This document shows, piece after piece, positions 1-7,758 of a stretch of 13,139 nt of DNA. Source of the DNA: an uncultured Acetatifactor sp. (GTDB taxonomy: Bacteria; Bacillota; Clostridia; Lachnospirales; Lachnospiraceae); the NCBI GenBank assembly GCA_910585015.1, contig CAJUCT010000022.1, positions 59,551-72,689 of the forward strand, given 5' to 3'. Within the stretch, counting starts at the first letter, position 1. Each line of letters starts with the position of its first letter. Made by a program: the position numbers and the translations under genes. The notes under the pieces are model-generated. The model ran no database searches. It was given only the letters and a program-made list of their open reading frames with translations, and was not told the origin of the DNA.

Positions 1-2
1 TA

Positions 3-182
3 CAGTCGGAAGCAGATAAACGTCTTGCAGATGTCGAACAATTGACAGAGGAAAATAAAGTTTTACAGCAGGAAGCGGATAAGCGTCTTGAGGATGTCAA
101 AAAATTGCTGTCAGAAAATGAGGTTTTAGCGCAAGCGGCAAGTGAGAGGCTTGCCATAATTGAACGCATGAATAGTATGTAA
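3..182 (+). CDS. C-terminal end of a coiled-coil protein (partial)
   Basis: This reading frame enters from the left edge and stops at a TAA at 180-182; only the last 59 residues are visible. They are almost wholly charged and leucine-rich, with a clear 21-residue (three-heptad) repeat: two full copies at 9-71 and 72-134 and a partial copy from 135. Each copy carries an (E/A)A(D/S)(K/E)RL block, and the full copies also share an E-N-(K/E)-V-L block, as expected for a long parallel coiled coil. The next gene is a glycosyltransferase 41 bp downstream, so it is probably in the same operon. In glycan loci such tails occur on methyltransferases or glycosyltransferases, for example WbdD, where the coiled coil sets polymer chain length. 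The enzymatic part lies outside the window, so the actual function cannot be stated. Confidence 0.8.
   Translation, partial: QSEADKRLADVEQLTEENKVLQQEADKRLEDVKKLLSENEVLAQAASERLAIIERMNSM
9..182 (+). repeat. 63-bp in-frame tandem repeat encoding coiled-coil heptads
   Basis: Two 63-bp units (9-71, 72-134) and a degenerate partial third unit (135-182) lie head to tail in frame. Similarity is clear at both DNA level (gaagcRgataaRcgtcttg at each unit start) and protein level. Unit length corresponds to 21 residues, so copy-number change would lengthen the coiled coil without a frameshift. Confidence 0.75.
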
Positions 183-223
183 CATTTTATTGAACTTTCA
201 TGAGAAGTGGAGAGATTGTATTT

Positions 224-2584
224 ATGAGAGTGGGGATTGTTTTAACAAATTTGTATCCTGGAAAAATTGGTGGTGCGGAACAATATGTAAGAAATACCAT
301 TCATGAAATGGCATATATGGATAATCTGGAGATCTATGTTTTTACAAACAATACAGCATTCCCTACTTTTGTAACTGAAGGCTGTGCTGAAATAGTTAAA
401 ATAGAGGACTCCGAAAACAGAGATACGCAGCTGCGGTTTTGGATTGATTATAAAAATATTGATATTTTGTTTTGTCCTTTGTTTTTTATTGCGCCCGAAG
501 AATGTCCTGTTCCGGCGGTGGCGTCCATTTTGGATGTTCAGCACGAGTTTTTTCCTCAATACTTTACCAGAAAAGTATTGACTGATATTAGAAAATCTAC
601 AGCGAACACTCTCTTACAGGCAGATGGTGTTATTACAATATCTGAATATTCCAAGCAGACAATTATTGATAAATATCAGGTTCCCCCTGATAAAATATGC
701 GTAACATATCTGAATAGCGATAGCGTGTTTGATTTACCGCTGGAAGAGAAAAAGAAAGAGGAGTTCAAAAAAAGAATAGGCGCGGATTACATATTTTATC
801 CTGCAAATTCGTGGCCTCACAAAAATCATATAAACCTATTGAGAGCATATACCATTTTAAGAGAAAAGTATGGATCGAAACTGAAATTAGTTTTTACTGG
901 CGATGGAAAGCAGCAAAAAAAAGAGATTGATGAATATATCTCAAAGTTTCATCTGGAAGAAGACATCATATATTTAGGATATTTGCCGCAGGATGCAATG
1001 CCCTATGTGTTTGCTAACGCAACAGTTATGGCGTTTCCTTCTGTTTTTGAAGGCTTTGGAATTCCTTTAGTTGAGGCAATGAAAGCTAAAGTGGCAATCA
1101 CATGTTCGCAGTGTGGAAGTATACCTGAAGTGGCAGGAAACGCAGCGTTATATTTTGATGCCCATGATCCGGAAGATATAGCATCTAAAATACATCAGTT
1201 GGAAACAAGTGCGGAATTACGTACTGAGTTGATTGAAAAGGGTCAAAAAATCGCCTCTAAGTATTCGTGGCATAAATGTGCAGAAGATACGGTTTCTTAT
1301 CTTGAACAAATATGGAATAAAAAAAGAACAGATAGAATTGATAAATATGAGGATATGCCGCTGGTTTCCATAATTACGCCCTCATACAATCAGGGTGCAT
1401 TTATTAAGGCAACGATTGACAGCGTTCTGAATCAGGATTATCCTAATATCGAATATCTAGTTATGGATGGTGGTTCTACCGATAACACGGTTGAAATTTT
1501 GAAAAGTTATGGTGATAGAATTCAGTGGATATCCGAAAAAGACGACGGACAGGCTGATGCAGTCAATAGGGGAATCAGGTGTGCTAAGGGGCAGATTATC
1601 GGCTGGTTAAACTCAGATGATACCTATCTTGAGGGTGCCGTCACTAAAATGGTCACCTATATGAAATCTCATCCTGATGCGGATATGGTATATGGAGAGG
1701 GATATTATACGGATAAAGACGGAAACATCATAGAGAGATATCTGACTGAAAAGTTTGATATACAGCGACTTGCAGAAATGTGTATTATTTGCCAACCCAC
1801 GGCTTTTTTTACAAAGGACATCGTGGAAAAGGCAGGTATGCTGGATATTGAGCATCAACTAAGTATGGACTATGAGTTATGGCTGCGTATGGCTAAGGTC
1901 GGAAAGATTTCTTATATTCCAGAATACATAGCGACCTCAAGGATGTATGAGGAAAATAAAACTTTGTCGAGAAGAAAGGAAGTATATGAAGAGACTTGCA
2001 GAGCAGTAAAGAAGCATTATAATTATGTTCCAATCAGTTGGGTTGATGGATATGCTGACTACTTGGCAGAAGGAACTAGAGGCGCAAAATTCTATTGGAA
2101 TGATTTTCGACTATTTATTAAGTTTAATTATGCAAACCCACGGTATTGCTGGAATGGGTTAAAGGCATTGATTAAAAGCAGGTGCGGAAGTCTGCTGAGA
2201 ATTGGCAATATTGCCAGGCGGGCACAGGCATATACCGAACAATATCCTGATTTGTGGCTGGCAAAGGAATATATTCGGAAGGTGACGCTGGACGGAGAAT
2301 GCAATGTTATTAAATTAGCCGGAACGCACAATTGGCCAATTAACAAGCAGTTAGTGATAAATATATTTTTTGACAATGAAAAAATAGACAAGCTTACAGT
2401 GAATGAAATAGGTGCTTTTATAAAAGAGGTAGATATACCTAAGCGACATCAGAATGCAGGTGATCATATATTAAAACTGATGATGAACACAACATTTTGT
2501 CCAGCCAGAGTAGCTAAAAGTCAGGATCAAAGGGAACTGTCATTTATACTTAATGATATAGCTTTGGAGGTGAAGGGGAAGTGA
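224..2584 (+). CDS. Two-domain glycosyltransferase: GT4 fused to GT2
   Basis: A 786-residue cytoplasmic protein with no visible membrane segments. Residues ~1-370 form a GT-B, family 4 transferase: start MRVGIVLTNLYP, the GGAEQY motif near residue 16, and the family EX7E motif with E276 and E284 in EGFGIPLVE. From P379 a second, GT-A family 2 domain begins (PLVSIITPSYNQG) with the nucleotide-binding MDGGSTDN segment and a metal-binding SDD at 464-466. A predicted beta-rich C-terminal domain follows from about residue 670. I start it at ATG 224, not the in-frame ATG at 200, because GGAGAG (209-214) sits 9 nt upstream of 224 and family members begin right at this MRVGIV strand. Two transferase domains in one chain suggest two successive sugar additions. 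Donor and acceptor are not readable from sequence; GDP-mannose, GDP-rhamnose or GDP-fucose are plausible from the neighbours. Confidence 0.9.
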   Translation: MRVGIVLTNLYPGKIGGAEQYVRNTIHEMAYMDNLEIYVFTNNTAFPTFVTEGCAEIVKIEDSENRDTQLRFWIDYKNIDILFCPLFFIAPEECPVPAVASILDVQHEFFPQYFTRKVLTDIRKSTANTLLQADGVITISEYSKQTIIDKYQVPPDKICVTYLNSDSVFDLPLEEKKKEEFKKRIGADYIFYPANSWPHKNHINLLRAYTILREKYGSKLKLVFTGDGKQQKKEIDEYISKFHLEEDIIYLGYLPQDAMPYVFANATVMAFPSVFEGFGIPLVEAMKAKVAITCSQCGSIPEVAGNAALYFDAHDPEDIASKIHQLETSAELRTELIEKGQKIASKYSWHKCAEDTVSYLEQIWNKKRTDRIDKYEDMPLVSIITPSYNQGAFIKATIDSVLNQDYPNIEYLVMDGGSTDNTVEILKSYGDRIQWISEKDDGQADAVNRGIRCAKGQIIGWLNSDDTYLEGAVTKMVTYMKSHPDADMVYGEGYYTDKDGNIIERYLTEKFDIQRLAEMCIICQPTAFFTKDIVEKAGMLDIEHQLSMDYELWLRMAKVGKISYIPEYIATSRMYEENKTLSRRKEVYEETCRAVKKHYNYVPISWVDGYADYLAEGTRGAKFYWNDFRLFIKFNYANPRYCWNGLKALIKSRCGSLLRIGNIARRAQAYTEQYPDLWLAKEYIRKVTLDGECNVIKLAGTHNWPINKQLVINIFFDNEKIDKLTVNEIGAFIKEVDIPKRHQNAGDHILKLMMNTTFCPARVAKSQDQRELSFILNDIALEVKGK

Positions 2585-3720
2585 AACCATTAGTTTCCAT
2601 TATAACGCCTTCCTATAATCAGGGAAAATATATCCGGCAAACAATTGAAAGTGTGCTGTCGCAGGATTATGTAAACATTGAATATATAATTGTAGATGGC
2701 TGTTCCACAGATAATACTCTGGATATTATCCGTGAATATAAGGGGAAACTTACTTATATATCCGAAAAAGATAATGGACAAAGCGATGCGATCAATAAAG
2801 GATTTAAGATGGCCAAGGGGGATATTGTCGCGTGGTTGAATTCAGATGATGTGTATGAGCCGGGATGTGTCAGCAGGGCAGTTGAAGAGTTTGAAAAGGA
2901 CAAAAAACTAGGCCTTGTGTATGGGGATGGATATATTATTGACGAGACAGGTAACAAATTAAAAGTATTTGAATACACACAGGAATTTGATTATTGGAAA
3001 TTAGTTAACTTCTGGGATTATATTATGCAACCTGCAACTTTTTTCAGGCGTGAAACGCTTCAGAAAGTAGGTTATTTGGATGTAAGTTTGCATTATTGTA
3101 TGGATTGGGATCTTTGGATTAAACTGGCGGCAATCAGTGAGGTAAAATATATTCCAGAGTTACTTGCTTGTTCGCGGGAATACGGAGAGACAAAAACAAG
3201 TACAGGTGGCGATAAGCGATTGGAGGAGATTGTAGCTTTGCTGCAAAAATATAGTGGGAAAGTCTCTCCGTTAGGTGTCGAGTCATATAGAGCCAGCACG
3301 TTTTATACTAAACATGCTAATGCAATTTATCCTATTAGAAAATTTGCGGGTTTATATCTGACCTTTAAGCATAAACAGTTAGAAAAGCAGATGCCTGTGA
3401 AATATCTTGATGGGTGGATTGGGAAGCGCTATGCTATGATGATTCCGGGGCACATAAGCAAAGTGTTTCTGACCGTTGAATGTATATTGCCAAACGCTAT
3501 TCCACAGACTATTGATATGTATATAGATCAAACATATGTCGGAAGAAAAGACATTACTCAATTGGGATGTCATGAGTTAGTATTTGAACTAAAAGATCAA
3601 AAGCATCTTCATGAAATAGTAGTAGAGTGCAAAAAAGTGGTGAAAGCGGGCAACGGTGACGATAGAATGCTGAGTGTGAAAATTGAAAAAGTGGCATATG
3701 AAAGCCTGGAAATATATTAA
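2581..3720 (+). CDS. GT2-family glycosyltransferase, paralogue of the preceding GT2 domain
   Basis: A 379-residue transferase starting with GTG. GGAGG at 2566-2570 lies 10 nt upstream, and the start overlaps the previous stop by 4 bp (GTGA), so the two genes are translationally coupled. The GT-A fold is marked by PLVSIITPSYNQG (3-15), the NDP-binding VDGCSTDN (38-45), EKDNGQSDAINKG (62-74) and the metal-binding SDD at 88-90. The whole N-terminal domain matches the GT2 half of the upstream fusion in order and spacing, down to DNA similarity, which points to a tandem duplication. The C-terminal ~100 residues look like a small beta-sandwich with a D-(D/Q)-R-x-L-S ending also present in the upstream protein. 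Sugar specificity is unknown. Confidence 0.9.
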   Translation: MKPLVSIITPSYNQGKYIRQTIESVLSQDYVNIEYIIVDGCSTDNTLDIIREYKGKLTYISEKDNGQSDAINKGFKMAKGDIVAWLNSDDVYEPGCVSRAVEEFEKDKKLGLVYGDGYIIDETGNKLKVFEYTQEFDYWKLVNFWDYIMQPATFFRRETLQKVGYLDVSLHYCMDWDLWIKLAAISEVKYIPELLACSREYGETKTSTGGDKRLEEIVALLQKYSGKVSPLGVESYRASTFYTKHANAIYPIRKFAGLYLTFKHKQLEKQMPVKYLDGWIGKRYAMMIPGHISKVFLTVECILPNAIPQTIDMYIDQTYVGRKDITQLGCHELVFELKDQKHLHEIVVECKKVVKAGNGDDRMLSVKIEKVAYESLEIY

Positions 3721-3735
3721 AAGGAGAAAAAAGCA

Positions 3736-4680
3736 ATGATGGAGAAAAATTCCAAGATATATGTAGCAGGACATCGCGGAATGGTAGGGTCTGCAATTAT
3801 ACGAGCTTTAAACAAAGAGGGATACCATAACATTATAGTCAGAACCCATTCTGAATTAGATCTGTGCAGGCAGGAATCGGTGGAAAATTTTTTTTGTAAT
3901 GAAAAGCCGGATTATGTTTTTCTTGCCGCAGCAAAAGTGGGAGGTATTATTGCAAATTCAGAATCTCTTGCGGATTTCATGTATGAGAATATGATTTTGG
4001 AGATGAATATTATTCACTCTGCATGGCAAAACAATTGCAAAAAACTTCTCTTCCTGGGTTCTTCTTGTATCTATCCGCGTATGGCACCACAGCCTATACA
4101 GGAAAGCAGTTTATTGACTTCCGAACTGGAGAAAACAAATGAAGCATATGCCTTGGCAAAAATTTCGGGATTAAAATATTGCGAATACTTAAATAGACAG
4201 TATGGCACGGATTTCATTTCTGCAATGCCTACAAATTTGTATGGACCGAATGATAATTATCATCCTACTCACAGCCATGTGTTGCCGGCGCTGATACGCA
4301 GGTTTCATGAGGCGAAAGTAGCTGGATTGGAAGAGGTGGTATGTTGGGGGACGGGTACAGTTCTTCGCGAATTTTTGTATGTGGATGATTTGGCTGACGC
4401 ATGTCTGTTCCTAATGAACCACTATTCGGGGGACGAAACAGTTAATGTGGGAACTGGTAAGGAATTAACCATCAGTGAACTCACGGAATTGACTGCCAAA
4501 ATTATAGGCTATACCGGTAAAATTGTCTGGGATAATTCGAAACCGGACGGAACACCAAGAAAGTTATTGGATGTATCAAAATTAGCAAACCTTGGGTGGA
4601 AATATAAAGTGGAATTGGAAGACGGTATTCGGCTTTCCTATGAGGATTTTTTGAATAATCCTATGAGAGTTGAACGATAA
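3736..4680 (+). CDS. fcl: GDP-L-fucose synthase
   Basis: A 314-residue extended SDR enzyme. It performs the 3,5-epimerisation and NADPH-dependent 4-reduction of GDP-4-keto-6-deoxy-D-mannose to GDP-L-fucose. The Rossmann motif is GHRGMVG at 12-18. The catalytic set lines up with the E. coli enzyme with a shift of two: S109, Y138 and K142 for the SDR triad, C111 and H181 for the epimerase acid/base pair. Other family hallmarks are AAAKVGGI (64-71), SSCIYP (109-114) and NLYGPNDNYHPTHSHVLPAL (167-186). AAGGAGA at 3721-3727 lies 8 nt before ATG 3736; a second ATG directly follows. It ends the first operon segment after the glycosyltransferases. Its substrate is made by gmd just downstream, which has its own promoter. 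Confidence 0.96.
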   Translation: MMEKNSKIYVAGHRGMVGSAIIRALNKEGYHNIIVRTHSELDLCRQESVENFFCNEKPDYVFLAAAKVGGIIANSESLADFMYENMILEMNIIHSAWQNNCKKLLFLGSSCIYPRMAPQPIQESSLLTSELEKTNEAYALAKISGLKYCEYLNRQYGTDFISAMPTNLYGPNDNYHPTHSHVLPALIRRFHEAKVAGLEEVVCWGTGTVLREFLYVDDLADACLFLMNHYSGDETVNVGTGKELTISELTELTAKIIGYTGKIVWDNSKPDGTPRKLLDVSKLANLGWKYKVELEDGIRLSYEDFLNNPMRVER

Positions 4681-4695
4681 GATAGGTGAAAAAAC

Positions 4696-4724
4696 TTGCT
4701 ATTTTTATCCTAAATATGTATAAT
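4696..4724 (+). promoter_or_regulatory. Sigma-A promoter upstream of gmd
   Basis: TTGCTA (4696-4701) and a perfect TATAAT (4719-4724) are separated by exactly 17 bp in the 88-bp fcl-gmd gap. Transcription would start near 4731, giving a leader of about 38 nt before the gmd start. There is no terminator after fcl, so read-through from upstream is also likely. Confidence 0.75.
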
Positions 4725-4768
4725 ATCAATAAGAAAGTAAAAACTTATGGTCATGAAAGGGAATGAAG

Positions 4769-5818
4769 ATGAAAAAAGCACTCATTACAGGAATTACAGG
4801 TCAGGATGGATCTTATCTGGCGGAGTTGTTGCTGGAAAAGGGATATGAAGTACATGGAATAGTAAGGCGAGCTTCCATTGCCAATACGGCAAGGATTGAG
4901 CATTTGATCGCTCAAAATGTGATTACGCTCCATGATGGGGATCTTTCGGATACCGCATCCATTACAAACATTATTGCAGCAGTGCAGCCGGATGAGGTCT
5001 ATAATTTGGCGGCGCAGTCCCATGTGCAGGTTTCATTTGATGTTCCTGAATATTCGGGGGATGTAGATGCGATTGGTGTATTGAGAATACTGGAGGCCAT
5101 TCGTATTTTGGGACTAGCTAAGAAAACAAAGTTCTATCAGGCTTCTACATCTGAACTGTATGGTAAAGTGGAGGAAGTCCCCCAGAAGGAGACGACGCCG
5201 TTTCATCCTTACAGTCCCTATGCGGTTGCTAAGCAATATGGATTCTGGATTACCAAGGAATACAGAGAGGCATATGGCATGTTCGCAGTGAATGGAATTC
5301 TGTTTAACCATGAGTCGGAGAGACGTGGTGAGAATTTTGTGACCAGAAAGATTACTCTGGCGGCTGGCCGGATTGCTGAAGGTTTGCAGGATCATTTGGA
5401 ATTGGGAAATATGGATTCTTTACGCGACTGGGGATATGCGAAGGATTATGTGGAATGTATGTGGATGATTTTGCAGCAGGATATTCCAGAGGATTTTGTA
5501 ATTGCAACAGGAGAGCAGCATACGGTAAGAGATTTTACGGAAAGAGCATTTAAGGCAAACGGTATTGAACTGAGATGGGAAGGCACTGGCGTGGATGAGA
5601 AAGGGTATGACAAACAAACCGGTAAGATGCTGGTATGTGTTAATCCGGAATGGTTTCGCCCCACGGATGTGGACAATCTCTGGGGAGATCCGACAAAGGC
5701 AAGGACTGTACTGGGCTGGAATCCCCAAAAGACCTCTTATGAGGAATTAGTGGAGATTATGGCCAGACATGATAGAAATTTAGCTAGGCAGGAGGTCACT
5801 CGGCAGTCTGTAAAATAA
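4769..5818 (+). CDS. gmd: GDP-mannose 4,6-dehydratase
   Basis: A 349-residue NADP-dependent extended SDR that converts GDP-D-mannose to GDP-4-keto-6-deoxy-D-mannose, the branch point to fucose, rhamnose and other 6-deoxyhexoses. It shows the family signature GITGQDGSYL (8-17), RRAS (33-36) with the typical NADP-binding Arg pair, LAAQSHV (80-86), STSELYG (126-132), Y151-x3-K155 and the family-specific NHESERRGENFVTRKI. T127, E129, Y151 and K155 correspond to the known catalytic residues. I start at ATG 4769: AAAGGGA (4756-4762) lies 6 nt upstream, whereas the in-frame ATG at 4763 sits directly against that site, and the protein then begins MKKALITG as usual. Length is normal for the family. 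Confidence 0.97.
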   Translation: MKKALITGITGQDGSYLAELLLEKGYEVHGIVRRASIANTARIEHLIAQNVITLHDGDLSDTASITNIIAAVQPDEVYNLAAQSHVQVSFDVPEYSGDVDAIGVLRILEAIRILGLAKKTKFYQASTSELYGKVEEVPQKETTPFHPYSPYAVAKQYGFWITKEYREAYGMFAVNGILFNHESERRGENFVTRKITLAAGRIAEGLQDHLELGNMDSLRDWGYAKDYVECMWMILQQDIPEDFVIATGEQHTVRDFTERAFKANGIELRWEGTGVDEKGYDKQTGKMLVCVNPEWFRPTDVDNLWGDPTKARTVLGWNPQKTSYEELVEIMARHDRNLARQEVTRQSVK

Positions 5819-5851
5819 GATAGACGGCAACTCTATAGGTATGAAAAGAAG

Positions 5852-5884
5852 AGAAAAGGGATTCTGGAATAGAATTCCTTTTCT
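5852..5884 (+). promoter_or_regulatory. Intercistronic 14-bp RNA hairpin between gmd and rmd
   Basis: AGAAAAGGGATTCT (5852-5865) pairs with AGAATTCCTTTTCT (5871-5884) over 14 bp with a single G-U pair and a 5-nt loop (GGAAT). It is not followed by a U-tract, so it is unlikely to terminate transcription. It ends 19 nt before the rmd start and could protect or process the mRNA or tune rmd translation. Its presence supports treating 5841-5903 as untranslated although the frame is open. Confidence 0.6.
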
Positions 5885-5903
5885 AAATCATATGAGGCGT
5901 GAT

Positions 5904-6845
5904 ATGAAAAAGGGATTAGTGATAGGTGCGGCAGGATTTGTTGGAAGATATCTGATTAAAGAAATGGCAAGAAACAAAATAGAGCCTTATGCGACAAAGC
6001 TGTCTCACGAGAGGCTTGAAAATGTCAATGCACAAGTATATGATCTGGATATTATGGATAAGGAAGCCATTGTGGCTCTTCTGCTGGAAATACGACCGGA
6101 TTACATTTTTCATTTGGCGGCTCAAAGTTCTGTTGGTCTGGCATGGAAGAATCCGATTTTAACAGTGGATATAAATATCAAGGGGAGCATTAACGTAATG
6201 GATGCAGTGCGTGAACTCTTTTATATGCCTCGCATTTTATTGATCGGTTCGGGGGAGGAGTATGGGCACATCCAAGAGAACGAACTACCGATTACAGAGA
6301 CCAATCTTCTTAGACCAGGAAATATTTATGCCGCAACGAAAGCTTGTCAGAATATGATAGGAAATATATACTCAAAAGCATATGATATGGAACTTATGAT
6401 GGTAAGGGCGTTCAATCATATTGGTCCGGGGCAGGCGCCTATGTTTGTGGTTTCAGATTTCTGTAAGCAGGTTGCAGAGATTGAAAAAGGATTAAGGGAA
6501 CCTGTTATGATGGTCGGAAATCTTGCTGCCAAAAGAGATTTTACAGATGTGCGGGATGTAGTAAAGGCGTATGTCGCCTTGATTCAAAAAGGAGAGCCTG
6601 GAGAAACATATAATGTGGGAAGTGGTAATGCAAAAGAAATTCATCAAATTCTGGATTTGATCATCTCCATGTCAAATAAAGATATCAAAGTGGAGATCGA
6701 TCCCAATAAAATCCGACCTGTAGATGTACCGATAATTGAAGCTGATATTACCAAGTTGAATAGCTTGACGGGATGGAAACCGGAAATCTCTTTGGAGCAA
6801 ACGGTTCGGGAAATGCTGGATTACTGGCGGACTCAGTTATACTAG
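5904..6845 (+). CDS. rmd: GDP-6-deoxy-D-mannose (GDP-D-rhamnose) reductase
   Basis: A 313-residue extended SDR that reduces the 4-keto group of GDP-4-keto-6-deoxy-D-mannose to give GDP-D-rhamnose. It resembles Rmd of Aneurinibacillus and Pseudomonas: Rossmann GAAGFVG (8-14), DIMDKEA and IRPDYIFHLAAQSSV, the GSGEEYG segment, Y142-x3-K146, RAFNHIGPGQ, and the family hallmark VGNLxAxRDFTDVRDVV. The hallmark Gly-Ser-Ser before EEYG is Gly-Ser-Gly here. An open frame runs back to ATG 5841, but that start has no usable ribosome site and crosses the hairpin at 5852-5884. ATG 5904 has GAGG 6 nt upstream and gives the standard MKKGLVIGAAGFVG beginning. A sister 4-ketoreductase making GDP-6-deoxy-D-talose is the main alternative. 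Confidence 0.88.
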   Translation: MKKGLVIGAAGFVGRYLIKEMARNKIEPYATKLSHERLENVNAQVYDLDIMDKEAIVALLLEIRPDYIFHLAAQSSVGLAWKNPILTVDINIKGSINVMDAVRELFYMPRILLIGSGEEYGHIQENELPITETNLLRPGNIYAATKACQNMIGNIYSKAYDMELMMVRAFNHIGPGQAPMFVVSDFCKQVAEIEKGLREPVMMVGNLAAKRDFTDVRDVVKAYVALIQKGEPGETYNVGSGNAKEIHQILDLIISMSNKDIKVEIDPNKIRPVDVPIIEADITKLNSLTGWKPEISLEQTVREMLDYWRTQLY

Positions 6846-6856
6846 GAGGAATAGGG

Positions 6857-7747
6857 ATGATCAAGAAAGATGGCTTATTTTTTACGGACAATATGACACA
6901 ATCGGATAGATGCCTGCACACTCCCGGAAGTTTTGCAAAGCAGAATCTGTTATATGTTCAGGAGGTAGGTACACTTCAGAGCGTACAGCCTCATAGATGC
7001 ACAAGAGAAAAAATAGACTCTTTTTTGTTTCTGGCTGTATTAGAAGGAAAAGGTAATCTGGATATACGAGGAGAGAATATAGAAGTAAAAGCTGGTGACT
7101 GTGCGTTGGTTGATTGTATGGAGCATTATGAGCACATCAGTGATGAAAAAGAGGCTTGGAGATTGGGGTGGGTTCATTTCAATGGACGGGCAGCAAGAGA
7201 ATACTATGAATTGTTTTTAAAATTTAATGAGAATAGTTGCGTGTTCCACACCAGTACAGTGGAAGTATGGAGTAAGCTCATACAGGATATTCGGGAAAAA
7301 CAGAGGGAGAAAAGCTTTTTGACAGAACTGCAGAGTGGAGAGATGCTGCTTCATCTGTTGAATAATGTAATAGAATGCGTGGCAAATCCGGCAGTTATAG
7401 AAAGGCAAAAGAGTAAGGAACAGGCGAACGAGATCCGGCAGATGCTAAATGAAGAATTTATGCAGAGCAATATTCTTTTAATGCTGCAGGAATCTTTTGC
7501 GAAACCAGTCTCAGTATTGAATGAATTGTTCCTGCCAACGTATGGAATTAGTATCGAAGAATATATTAGTAATCGGAGATATAATCTTGCAAAAGAATTG
7601 CTCCGGTTTAGTATAAAATCTGTGGAACAAATTGCGGAAGAGACAGGAATTGGCGATATGGTAGTTTTGCAGCAGATGTTTCGGGAAAATGAGAGTGTGA
7701 CAGCAGAGGAATATCGTAAAAAATGGGCAGGCTGGGTCAGAAATTAG
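6857..7747 (+). CDS. AraC-family transcriptional regulator with N-terminal cupin
   Basis: A 296-residue DNA-binding regulator. Residues ~40-120 form an AraC-type cupin sensor (GKGNLDIRGENIEVKAGDCA, then a W-V-H-F-N-G end). The C-terminal ~100 residues carry the double helix-turn-helix: the linker region IEEYISNRRYNLAKELL near 233-249 is canonical. The second HTH (VEQIAEETGI from V256) departs from consensus, with GDMVVLQQMF where G-F-x-D-x-x-Y-F-x-R-x-F is usual. AGGAGG (6844-6849) lies 7 nt before ATG 6857, only 11 nt after the rmd stop. Starts further upstream would overlap rmd and are rejected. It is embedded between GDP-sugar genes in one transcription unit, so it may sense a sugar or sugar nucleotide and control this locus; its targets are not visible. 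Confidence 0.88.
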   Translation: MIKKDGLFFTDNMTQSDRCLHTPGSFAKQNLLYVQEVGTLQSVQPHRCTREKIDSFLFLAVLEGKGNLDIRGENIEVKAGDCALVDCMEHYEHISDEKEAWRLGWVHFNGRAAREYYELFLKFNENSCVFHTSTVEVWSKLIQDIREKQREKSFLTELQSGEMLLHLLNNVIECVANPAVIERQKSKEQANEIRQMLNEEFMQSNILLMLQESFAKPVSVLNELFLPTYGISIEEYISNRRYNLAKELLRFSIKSVEQIAEETGIGDMVVLQQMFRENESVTAEEYRKKWAGWVRN

Positions 7748-7758
7748 GGGGTGGAAAA

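Noticed and set aside
9..182. Tandem repeats at the left edge as a CRISPR or minisatellite
   Set aside because: The 63-bp units are in frame, have no spacers and encode coiled-coil heptads.
200..223. Upstream ATG starts: 200 (glycosyltransferase), 4763 (gmd), 5841 (rmd), 6773 (regulator), 7723 (manC)
   Set aside because: Each has a worse or no ribosome site, or overlaps the previous gene, and adds residues absent from the families; the downstream starts fit both criteria.
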